Below, piece by piece: positions 1-6,530 of a stretch of 12,577 bases of DNA. Location: assembly GCA_036274645.1 (NCBI GenBank), contig DASUFH010000004.1, positions 1-12,577 on the forward strand, read 5' to 3'. The position numbers were made by a program, and so were the translations under genes. Numbering within the stretch: position 1 is the first letter of the stretch; each line of letters starts with the position of its first letter. Source of the DNA: DASUFH01 sp036274645. GTDB lineage: Bacteria; Acidobacteriota; Terriglobia; 20CM-2-55-15. A model generated the notes under the pieces. It did not search any database, was not told the origin of the DNA, and worked only from the letters and a program-made list of their open reading frames with translations.

Positions 1-1211
1 GAGGTTTCGGTTTTCCCTATGGCTCCGGGAGCAGCGTGCGGATCGTCATGGTCGGCCGCGCGCTTCTCCTGGCCGGAACTCCGTTTCGCGTTCTTCACTG
101 CGGCCCAAGCCCGCTCGAGGTCAACACCGAAGCTTCCGGGGTGTACAAAGGAATCGCCTTCGAATACACGACCGGCGTGCGGCGGCCGAAAAATGGTCTC
201 GCCCGGCGGATCACCTACCTGCGCGCTGTCATCAACCTCACCATGCGGCTGGCTCGGCTGCGCCGCGCCGGACACAGGGCGGCGGTCTGGCTCTACATTC
301 AGAACGGACCAACGAATCTGTATGTCGGCTGGCTCTGCTGGCTGCTGGGGTGGCCGGTGATTCAGGAACTGTGTGAATGGTGGCCCGGGCACCCCAACTG
401 CTCGAGTCTGGACAAGCGGCTCTACAATTCCCCGGCATTCTTCCGGAACGCGGCCGGAGCCATCGCCATCTCAAGCCTGATCGAAACACGCATCCAGGAA
501 TTTGCGGACATCGCCAATCCCCGAATGCGCTCCTACCTGCTGCCGGCCATCGTCGACATGGATCCGTTTCTGTCCGTAGATGCCGCCGGCGAAAAGGACC
601 CCCAGCCGGACCTGCCACAATTTGTCTGGTGTGGCACGGCGGAAGGCTACGACAGCGTCCTCTTCCTTGTTCGGGTGGTCGGGCGCCTCGCCCGCGCCGG
701 CTATCAACTGAGACTGGTCGTTCTGGGCGCCTGCTCGGATCAATCGCGCTCTAAAATCGCCACATGCATGCGTGCGAACGGAGTGCCGCCGGAAATGGTC
801 ACTCTGGCCGGATACGTGGACGACGCGCGTTTCAGAACGCTGCTGCGCACCGCGACCGCGCTGCTGTTGCCCCTTGACAACAATGACCGATCCCGGACGC
901 GCTTTCCCAACAAGCTCGGTGAATACCTCGCCTCAGGCCGCCCCATCGTCAGTTCCGCCATCGGAGATCTGACTCGCTATCTCACCGACGGTGTCAACGC
1001 ATATCTGGCAGAAGCCGGCGATGAACAAAGCTTTGCCGATCAGATGGCTCTGGTGCTCAAGGACCGCGCCCGCGCCGACCGGATTGGCGACGCCGGCCGG
1101 ACCGTCTGCGCCGATCATCTGGACTACCGCGTCCACGCCGACGCCCTGGCGGCGTTCTTTCAGGAACGGGTTGAAGATGTGTGCGGAATTCCCGTGCCTG
1201 ATTCTGTGTAG
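1..1211 (+). CDS. GT-B (GT4-type) glycosyltransferase, 5'-partial
   Basis: Probable glycosyltransferase that moves a sugar from an activated nucleotide donor onto a lipid-linked glycan at the cytoplasmic membrane face. The reading frame is open to the left edge. Reading it from base 3 gives GFGFPYGSGSSVRIVMVGRA, a typical glycine-rich N-terminal loop of GT-B enzymes, so the real start lies outside the window. The in-frame GTG at 36 and ATG at 48 fall inside this loop and are unlikely starts. The C-terminal half looks like the donor-binding domain: LVVLGA, a VTLAGYV strand, and FPNKLGEYLASGRPIV near bases 904-954, followed by a typical helix-rich tail. The stop is TAG at 1209. A 104-nt gap separates it from the deacetylase start. 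Donor and acceptor sugars cannot be read from the sequence. Family assignment is fairly firm; exact specificity is unknown. Confidence 0.85.
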   Translation, partial: GFGFPYGSGSSVRIVMVGRALLLAGTPFRVLHCGPSPLEVNTEASGVYKGIAFEYTTGVRRPKNGLARRITYLRAVINLTMRLARLRRAGHRAAVWLYIQNGPTNLYVGWLCWLLGWPVIQELCEWWPGHPNCSSLDKRLYNSPAFFRNAAGAIAISSLIETRIQEFADIANPRMRSYLLPAIVDMDPFLSVDAAGEKDPQPDLPQFVWCGTAEGYDSVLFLVRVVGRLARAGYQLRLVVLGACSDQSRSKIATCMRANGVPPEMVTLAGYVDDARFRTLLRTATALLLPLDNNDRSRTRFPNKLGEYLASGRPIVSSAIGDLTRYLTDGVNAYLAEAGDEQSFADQMALVLKDRARADRIGDAGRTVCADHLDYRVHADALAAFFQERVEDVCGIPVPDSV

Positions 1212-1315
1212 CGCGTCCCGCGTTGCGAAACGGACCGGCTGATCGAAGCGAACGAGCGCTTTCTGACAATCGCTGGATATGGCTGAAGGAACAACACACC
1301 ACGAGGTCAAACACG

Positions 1316-2215
1316 ATGCGTCTTCGACACATTCTTTGTGGCGCCATGGCGCAGTGTCTGATGAAGACGAGCCGGGCCCGGAGGGCTGCCCGGCGCGCGC
1401 TGAGCGGCGAAGTTGTCACGCCGATCTATTTTCACAAGCCGAACAAGAAGCTGTTCGCGCAATGTATCGAATGGCTTCTCGCCAACGGATACACACTGCT
1501 GACCCTGGATGAACTGATCGACATTCTGGAAAAGAAACGGCCGATCCCGAAGGGCGCAGCCTGGATTTCGCTGGATGACGGCTATCGCGAGTGGCTGAGC
1601 GACGTCCTCCCCCTCGTTCAACATTTCCGCATCCCGGTCACGCTCTTCATCCCGTCCGGAATCATCGCCGGCGATGGTCGCTTTCCCTGGATGACCGGGC
1701 CGGAGGACCGCGCCGGGAATGGCCAATCCTCATCCGCGCCGTCACGCATGGCGTTGACGCTCGATGAACTGAAGATCGCCGCCCGGTACCCGGGAGTACA
1801 GATTCAGGCGCACAGCGTCACGCACCGGTTGATGCCGAACTGCGCGGATGCCGAGCTTCGATTCGAGATCGGCGCCAGCAAGAGGGACCTGGAACACTGG
1901 CTGGACACTCCGGTGACATGCTTTTCGTACCCGGAGGGCCGGTACGACGGACGCGAACGGGATCCATTGCGCGACTTCGGCTTTCGGATGGCGGCGACAA
2001 CGGAACCCAGGTTTATCGACAGGAACACGGACCCGATGCTGGTGCCGCGGTTCTGCGTTCCCGATGAAGTGACCTTTGCGGAAGCGGTCTGCAACATGAT
2101 CGGCATCTGGCGGCCGTTCCTCGACCCGATAAAAACCGTGCTGACGGGACGCCGCGCCATCACAGGCCCCTCGCAACCAGGCCCCGAAACGGGCCGGGCC
2201 GCCGGCCGGGCCTAG
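1316..2215 (+). CDS. Polysaccharide deacetylase (CE4 / NodB domain)
   Basis: Likely metal-dependent deacetylase that removes N- or O-acetyl groups from a glycan or its precursor. Visible CE4 motifs, numbered from the chosen ATG: SLDDG at residues 85-89 (usual form TFDDG; both Asp kept), HSVTH at 166-170 giving the two metal-binding His, FSYPEGRYD at 203-211, and MLVPRF at 241-246. The length of 299 aa is normal. I chose ATG 1316 because GAGG at 1303-1306 sits 9 nt upstream and the protein then begins just before the domain. The frame extends to a TTG at 1223, but that stretch reads as low-quality, non-conserved sequence. The N-terminus (MRLRHILCGAMAQ) is not a convincing signal peptide, so the protein may act in the cytoplasm, which is odd for a polymer deacetylase. 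The C-terminal tail after about residue 280 is Gly/Pro/Arg-rich and looks disordered. Substrate is inferred from context only. Confidence 0.87.
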   Translation: MRLRHILCGAMAQCLMKTSRARRAARRALSGEVVTPIYFHKPNKKLFAQCIEWLLANGYTLLTLDELIDILEKKRPIPKGAAWISLDDGYREWLSDVLPLVQHFRIPVTLFIPSGIIAGDGRFPWMTGPEDRAGNGQSSSAPSRMALTLDELKIAARYPGVQIQAHSVTHRLMPNCADAELRFEIGASKRDLEHWLDTPVTCFSYPEGRYDGRERDPLRDFGFRMAATTEPRFIDRNTDPMLVPRFCVPDEVTFAEAVCNMIGIWRPFLDPIKTVLTGRRAITGPSQPGPETGRAAGRA

Positions 2216-2251
2216 AAACACTTCAACCACCACAGACGGGAAGAAAGCGCA

Positions 2252-4024
2252 ATGCAGTGTGAACTCGTTACGGATTTCTCGCGCCTCGAGGAACTGTCTG
2301 CGGATTGGAACCGCTGGGTCCGGAACGATGAGTCCGCGACCATCTTTCAACGCTGGGAATGGATCAAAGCGTACTGGAGCGCCTACCGGAACGCCTATTC
2401 CCTGTGCAGCGTGCTCATTCGCGAGGGGCCGCGACCTCTGGGAGTCCTGCCCCTCGTCCGCCGAGGCCGGGCGATTGAGCTCCTGGGCGCCCGGGAAGGC
2501 GATTACAACGACCTGATTACCGACGCGCCCGAACCGGCCCGCCTTCTCGAAGCCGCGTTAAGCTTCCTGCTGGCCGCGCCCGTGGACTGGAACACCATCA
2601 CGTTCGACAAGATTCCGTCCCGCTCGAAGATTTACCGCAGCCTCGAGTCGCTCCCTGCGGCCATGCGACGCCGCCTGCATCTGGTCTTTCGCTGCGACTC
2701 GCCGACCGTTCTCGTCAGCTCCGACACCGCGGCCGGACTCGACACGCTCATCCGGAAGAAGCAGCTTGAGCGATATGAGAAAAAACTGCAGCGTCTCGGA
2801 CCGGTGGTCTTCCGTCACTTCGACACGCGCGAGGAAGCCCGCCGGCAGCTCGACCGTTTCTTCGACCAGCATGTCACGCGCTGGGCCATGGCGCAGGAAT
2901 CCAGTCAGTTCCGGGACGCGGAATGCCGGGACTTTTACCGGGCGCTGGTGGAAGAGTTCGATCCGCGCGAAGACCTGCGGTTTGGCGCGCTCGAAGTCAA
3001 TTCGCAGCCCATTGCCTATCATTTCGGATTTCAGAGCCGCGGCACGCTGACGTGGTACAAACCCTCGTTTGACGTGAACTACTGGGATTACTGTCCGGGC
3101 GACGTGCTGTTGCGCGGGCTTCTGCAATACGTGCGAAGCGCCAACCTCAATGAACTCGATTTCACCCTTGGCGATGAGCCCTTCAAATACCGCTTCGCCA
3201 ACCACACGCGTGAAAACTACATCCTCTATATGGAGCGTCATCCGCATCGGGTCAACGCCTATGCCCGTACGCTGACGCGGTATGGACAACATGCGCTGAG
3301 GAAGCGGCCGCAGCTGAAGTCGAAACTCAAGGCCCTGCTGCGCCGCGCCAGGGCCGCTGCCCTTCCCCCGGGGGCAGCGGCCAGAGCCGGGTGGAGGAGA
3401 GTATCCGGCGTGACGGCCGGACTGTGTCGCCGGATCTGGTCGGTAGACCATGTTCGATTCTGGGCGCTGAAGACCCGGCCTCAGCCGGAGGAAGCGAAAA
3501 TCGAGATTGCGCCGGCGTCCCTGGATGACCTTGTCCGGCTCTCCGTGGACTTCGGAGATTTCCTCACTCCCGAGCAGCTCCACGGGTACCGCCGCATGGT
3601 CAAACAGGGGCGGCGCGTGTTCATCGCGCGAGCGACAACGGGCGCCTTCGTTCTCGCAGCGAGCGAATATGACGAAATCCGGGTGCCTTCGGAAGACTCT
3701 TCCGACGCGCTGAAGCTACCTGAACGCCTCTGGGTCATCTCCGAATCCTGGCAGGCGCCCAATCCCCACCGGACGCGAGTGAACGGCGACATCTTTCGCG
3801 CTCTTGGGGCGCATCTTCCGGGCAAAGAAATCTGGTTTTACGACGGCGGAAAAGCCCGCATATCGCAGGATGTAATCCGGTCCGCGGGTCTGGAGTTCCG
3901 ATGCCGCTGGGCTCGCAGTTCCCTGCTGCGCCGTTTTGGGCGCGCTCGTCTCGAAGCGCCGGGCATGGCGAACGCGCCTGTGCTGACTTCATCGAACCCG
4001 GTTCGGGTCGGTCTGGGGAATTGA
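2252..4024 (+). CDS. CelD/BcsL-type GNAT acyltransferase with an added C-terminal domain
   Basis: A 590-aa protein. Residues 1-360 match the CelD/BcsL family layout (GNAT fold, FemAB-related), often found in cellulose and exopolysaccharide clusters and thought to acylate sugars. Signs are the N-terminal FQRWEWIKAYW (32-42), the Arg/Lys-rich entry to the acetyltransferase core at 166-181, the LRFGALEVNSQPIAYHFGF strand pair (242-260), and the family signature DFTLGDEPFKYRF at 303-315. After a basic, Ala/Arg-rich linker (about 350-405), residues 411-560 form a further domain. Its pattern, INGDIFRAL-like helix then WFYDGGKARISQDVIRSAGLEF at 528-549, resembles the end of a second GNAT domain, but I cannot confirm this. 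ATG 2252 has GGGAAG at 2238-2243 upstream. The gap to the deacetylase is 36 nt, so they are probably co-transcribed. Confidence is good for the first domain, low for the second. Confidence 0.78.
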   Translation: MQCELVTDFSRLEELSADWNRWVRNDESATIFQRWEWIKAYWSAYRNAYSLCSVLIREGPRPLGVLPLVRRGRAIELLGAREGDYNDLITDAPEPARLLEAALSFLLAAPVDWNTITFDKIPSRSKIYRSLESLPAAMRRRLHLVFRCDSPTVLVSSDTAAGLDTLIRKKQLERYEKKLQRLGPVVFRHFDTREEARRQLDRFFDQHVTRWAMAQESSQFRDAECRDFYRALVEEFDPREDLRFGALEVNSQPIAYHFGFQSRGTLTWYKPSFDVNYWDYCPGDVLLRGLLQYVRSANLNELDFTLGDEPFKYRFANHTRENYILYMERHPHRVNAYARTLTRYGQHALRKRPQLKSKLKALLRRARAAALPPGAAARAGWRRVSGVTAGLCRRIWSVDHVRFWALKTRPQPEEAKIEIAPASLDDLVRLSVDFGDFLTPEQLHGYRRMVKQGRRVFIARATTGAFVLAASEYDEIRVPSEDSSDALKLPERLWVISESWQAPNPHRTRVNGDIFRALGAHLPGKEIWFYDGGKARISQDVIRSAGLEFRCRWARSSLLRRFGRARLEAPGMANAPVLTSSNPVRVGLGN

Positions 4025-4083
4025 AGATGCTGTACCAGCCCCTATGTGCGGCGCTTCAGCATTCCGTTCATCGCGACCCTGGT

Positions 4084-4181
4084 TGCAGGGGCGGTCTATC
4101 GCCACCCGGCATCTCGGGGAGCGACCTTGATAATCAATGGTTCCACCCCGAAACGCCGGGCGGTCGTAGACCGCCCCTGCA
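4084..4181. repeat. 98-nt long palindrome, MITE/REP-like dispersed repeat
   Basis: The left arm (4084-4131) and right arm (4133-4181) are reverse complements around a single central base, A4132. The outer 15 nt, 4084-4098 and 4167-4181, match perfectly (TGCAGGGGCGGTCTA in the left arm). By hand alignment about 39 of 49 columns match over the whole arms. A nested hairpin, GGGCGGTC-GTA-GACCGCCC at 4158-4176, lies within the right arm. The outer arm and the following GCAGACGGGGA recur at 11235-11275, so this is a repeat family rather than a gene-specific structure. There is no transposase and no clear target-site duplication. It could be a non-autonomous mobile palindrome, and as RNA it could stabilise the upstream mRNA 3' end or reduce read-through into the GT26 gene. 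Confidence 0.82.
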
Positions 4182-4311
4182 GCAGACGGGGATCCGATTG
4201 GCCGTTCATCTGTCCGCATTGCGCCAGATCGGTACACCGCTGGATGCCCATTGAACATAAGTCTGACTGTTCCTGCTCACTCGTTACCTCGGTCCGAAAG
4301 GATCAGACATC

Positions 4312-4316
4312 AGGAG
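4312..4316 (+). promoter_or_regulatory. Ribosome binding site of the GT26 gene
   Basis: AGGAG lies 7 nt before ATG 4324. It is the clearest Shine-Dalgarno sequence in the left half and fixes the start of the GT26 gene. Confidence 0.75.
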
Positions 4317-4323
4317 CGTTTCT

Positions 4324-5205
4324 ATGCCCCGTCAGACTTCTGTCCGGCCTCCGTACAGTCGCGACATTCCGGGGCGCGCCCACATTGCCGGAGTGGACTT
4401 CGACCTGATTGACGCGCAGGGCGTGCTCGATCGCATCCGTGAATGGCGCCGGACCAGCAGGTGTGGAACAGTTTCGCTCGTCAATCCACACTCTGTGCTG
4501 TTGTGCCGGAGAGACCGGGAGATGAGTCAGGCGGTCCGCCGCGCCTCGCTGACACTGCCGGACGGAATCGGCGTGATTCTTGGCGCAAGAATGCTCTCGC
4601 ATCAGCACTGCGGACGGGTGTCGGGACCGGAGTTGCTTCTCTATTTGTGCGACCAGGGACGCCGATACGGCTTCACGCACTACTTCTACGGAGGAGAGCC
4701 GGGCGTTGCGGAAAGAATCGCGCTGAACATGGCCAGCCGTTTCCCGGGACTTCTGCTGGCCGGCTGGCATTCGCCTCCATTCCGGGATGATCACGACGAC
4801 GAAGGCGAGGCCGTCTTCGCGGAAATCAACGCGCGGCAACCAGCGATTCTCTGGCTGGGGCTGGGCGCTCCGAAGCAGGAGAAGTGGATGGCGCGACACG
4901 CCCACCGGGTGTCGGCGGCGGCGACTATCGGCGTCGGCGCGGCCTTCGACTTTCATTCCGGCAACAAACGCTGGTGCCCGGTCGCGCTTCGTCAGGCCGG
5001 GCTGGAATGGGCGTTCCGGCTTGCCCATGAACCGAAGCGGCTCTGGCGCCGGAATCTCGACAGTTTCACATTTCTGGCGCTGGTGGCAGCGCAGGCGCTC
5101 AAGGGATTCGGCGGACGTCCGGCGGTCCCGCCACCACAGTCCCGGTCGGTCGTTCATGAGATTTCCCGTAAAGACGACCCTCCGGTCGGCGAACCCTTGC
5201 CATAA
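4324..5205 (+). CDS. WecG/TagA/CpsF family glycosyltransferase (GT26)
   Basis: Known members of GT26 add the second sugar, usually N-acetylmannosamine or its uronic acid, to a polyprenyl-diphosphate-linked HexNAc at the membrane. The 293-aa protein shows the family motifs in order: VDFDLID (24-30), SLVNPHSVLL (51-60), LPDGIGVILGARM (78-90) with the conserved Asp80 proposed as catalytic base, FYGGEPGVAE (121-130), WLGLGAPKQEKWM (177-189), GVGAAFDFHSG (203-213), and the C-terminal GLEWAFRLAHEPKRLWRRN (226-244), the basic membrane-associating tail. Length matches the family with about 20 extra N-terminal residues. The gene is 27 nt upstream of a GT4 gene, and a WecA-like transferase follows two genes on. 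WecA plus WecG is the initiating pair of enterobacterial common antigen, which supports a similar lipid-linked start here. Donor sugar is not determined. Confidence 0.92.
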   Translation: MPRQTSVRPPYSRDIPGRAHIAGVDFDLIDAQGVLDRIREWRRTSRCGTVSLVNPHSVLLCRRDREMSQAVRRASLTLPDGIGVILGARMLSHQHCGRVSGPELLLYLCDQGRRYGFTHYFYGGEPGVAERIALNMASRFPGLLLAGWHSPPFRDDHDDEGEAVFAEINARQPAILWLGLGAPKQEKWMARHAHRVSAAATIGVGAAFDFHSGNKRWCPVALRQAGLEWAFRLAHEPKRLWRRNLDSFTFLALVAAQALKGFGGRPAVPPPQSRSVVHEISRKDDPPVGEPLP

Positions 5206-5232
5206 GACGAAAAGGAAGGACAGGAAGCCATC

Positions 5233-6453
5233 GTGTTGCGTCCAGGGATACTTCTGTTCGAAGGCTGCGACTTCGAAACCTTTCCGGTGGGCGGCCAGCT
5301 CAGCATGGCGCGCTCACTGTTAAAAATGTTTGGCAACTCGTTCGCGCTGGTCGGCATTGCCACAGGCGACGAGACCGTCGGCGTCTGGCGTGAGAAGAAG
5401 ATCGACGGAACTCCCTACTGGTTTTTTCCGGTGTGCCGGCGCGACGTGTCGGCCCAAAGGCCGCTCGTTCCCGCGCGGCTGACCTACTACCTGGCGCTGA
5501 AACGGTATCGGCGCCGGATCGAGATGCTCCATTGCAGGTACGCCTTTACCCAGGCGCCCGAAGCGTTACTCGGCGTCGCGCGCTGGGGTTTCGAGAGCGT
5601 CTGCTACATGTTCCCGGGCGTCGAGAACCCGCTTCGGATTTCACGGTATGCGCTGGCCCGGCGGCTGTGCCGTGTGTACGAGATCGCGCTCTTTTCCGCG
5701 CTCCGGAACGCATCCGTCGTACTGGCGTGCGCCGACGAGGACGCCATTGCCCGCTTTGTCTCCTCCAGCCGGGGACGTGTTTCCCGGCAGCAGATCGTCC
5801 AGATCCCGACCTGTGTGGACCTGGAACAGTTCCGTCCCGCGCCGATCGCCGAAGCGCGGAAAGCGCTGGGGATTCCGGCGGATTCCACCGTCTTCGTCAC
5901 CAGCGGGCGGATCGGCAAGTTCAAGGGCTGGCCGTTGCTGCTGGACGCATTCGCCGAGTTCCGGCGCCGGATACCGGAAAGCCTGCTCATCTTCATCGGC
6001 GACGGCGAGGAACGGCCTTTGCTGGAAGGCGCCATTGCCGCCAGGGATCTCCAGTCGAGCGTGCGCATCACGGGATTCCAACCCGCCGCGGAGGTGGCGC
6101 GCTACCTCAACGCCGCCAACGCGGTCGCCCTGGGGTCGTACGCGGAAGGATGGTCGGTGGCCATGGTCGAGGCGCTTGCCTGCGGCAAAGCGATCGTCAC
6201 GACGCCGGTCAGTGGAACCCGCGAAATGATCATTGAAGGCCGAAACGGGCTGATCGTTCAATCGCGCGACCCGGTGGAATACGCGGCAGCCATGGAACAG
6301 GCTCTCGGCCTGACCGACGCGCCTCGCTGGTCCACCCCGATCGCCGACCAGTACAGTCTGCACCGCATCCGGGAACGGCTTCGCGAATTGTGGACTCCGT
6401 TGAAAGCCGTTCGCGAGTGGGACGGCGGCGCCGCCAGGGGCGCAAAAGGGTGA
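5233..6453 (+). CDS. GT4 family glycosyltransferase
   Basis: Retaining GT-B glycosyltransferase, probably extending the lipid-linked repeat unit in the cytoplasm. The N-terminus has the FPVGGQLSMARSLL pattern (17-30) of the acceptor-domain Gly-Gly loop. The C-terminal domain reads as a classic PF00534-type fold: VTSGRIGKFKGWPLLLDAF (from about residue 221) with the phosphate-binding Arg/Lys, IFIGDGEERPLLEGA, VRITGFQP, and the EX7E motif EGWSVAMVE with Glu305 and Glu313, then LACGKAIVTTPVSGTREMI. At 406 aa it is full length. The start is GTG 5233, preceded by AGGAAG at 5222-5227. The stop TGA (6451-6453) lies inside the first copy of a 38-nt direct repeat and is also part of the GGTGA that serves as ribosome binding site for the following reading frame. 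Sugar specificity is unknown. Confidence 0.92.
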   Translation: MLRPGILLFEGCDFETFPVGGQLSMARSLLKMFGNSFALVGIATGDETVGVWREKKIDGTPYWFFPVCRRDVSAQRPLVPARLTYYLALKRYRRRIEMLHCRYAFTQAPEALLGVARWGFESVCYMFPGVENPLRISRYALARRLCRVYEIALFSALRNASVVLACADEDAIARFVSSSRGRVSRQQIVQIPTCVDLEQFRPAPIAEARKALGIPADSTVFVTSGRIGKFKGWPLLLDAFAEFRRRIPESLLIFIGDGEERPLLEGAIAARDLQSSVRITGFQPAAEVARYLNAANAVALGSYAEGWSVAMVEALACGKAIVTTPVSGTREMIIEGRNGLIVQSRDPVEYAAAMEQALGLTDAPRWSTPIADQYSLHRIRERLRELWTPLKAVREWDGGAARGAKG

Positions 6454-6483
6454 CACAGCCATGAACTATTCAATGCTGTCAGT
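6446..6483 (+). repeat. 38-nt direct repeat, copy 1
   Basis: Bases 6446-6483 are identical to 6493-6530, a period of 47 nt with a 9-nt spacer (GCTCTGCCT, 6484-6492). Copy 1 carries the last codons and stop of the GT4 gene, a GGTGA ribosome binding site, ATG 6461 and the first codons of what became the WecA-like gene. The perfect identity points to a recent tandem duplication, or to an assembly error. Confidence 0.95.
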
Positions 6484-6511
6484 GCTCTGCCTAAGGGTGA
6501 CACAGCCATGA
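6461..6511 (+). CDS. 16-codon mini-ORF created by the tandem duplication
   Basis: The ATG in repeat copy 1 opens a frame encoding MNYSMLSVLCLRVTQP. It ends at TGA 6509-6511, which overlaps the ATG of the WecA-like gene (6508-6510) as ATGA. It has the same GGTGA ribosome binding site context as the real gene, so it is probably translated. It is best read as the duplicated, frameshifted head of the WecA-like gene that now acts as a short leader feeding ribosomes into the true start. No independent peptide function is suggested. Confidence 0.5.
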   Translation: MNYSMLSVLCLRVTQP

Positions 6512-6530
6512 ACTATTCAATGCTGTCAGT
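6493..6530 (+). repeat. 38-nt direct repeat, copy 2
   Basis: Second perfect copy of the sequence at 6446-6483. This copy carries the functional ribosome binding site GGTGA (6496-6500, 7 nt from the start) and ATG 6508 of the WecA-like gene. The offset of 47 nt is not a multiple of three, so only this copy's ATG is in frame with the long reading frame. Confidence 0.95.

Larger units (their letters stand above)
4025..4323. other. 299-nt intergenic gap with palindromic repeat and leader hairpin
   Basis: Much the longest non-coding gap inside the gene run. Bases 4084-4181 are a long palindrome (own entry). After it, the leader of the GT26 gene holds a small possible hairpin, GGTCC-GAAA-GGATC at 4291-4304, a short stem closed by a GNRA-type loop. 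An outer pair, GTCTGA 4261-4266 and TCAGAC 4303-4308, overlaps it. The Shine-Dalgarno AGGAG at 4312-4316 follows. I see no clear -35/-10 promoter and no convincing coding sequence. A separate transcript could start here, but nothing in the sequence proves it. Confidence 0.6.

Noticed and set aside
36..50. GTG 36 or ATG 48 as the true start of the first glycosyltransferase
   Set aside because: The open frame upstream to the window edge encodes the conserved Gly-rich N-terminal loop, so the gene is cut by the window.
1223..1315. TTG start and 31 extra residues for the deacetylase
   Set aside because: Non-conserved, low-quality sequence. ATG 1316 has a GAGG at a good distance.
2558..3583. A 341-codon - strand frame inside the CelD-like gene
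   Set aside because: Antisense shadow of a gene with family motifs on the + strand; no start context or domain of its own.
4291..4308. A riboswitch or structured leader before the GT26 gene
   Set aside because: Only a 5-bp hairpin with a GAAA loop and a 6-nt inverted pair are seen. This is within chance expectation and no known riboswitch core is recognisable.
4046..4408. Small frames in both directions across the gap 4025-4323
   Set aside because: They run through the palindromic repeat and into the GT26 start, and their translations mirror the repeat rather than a protein family.
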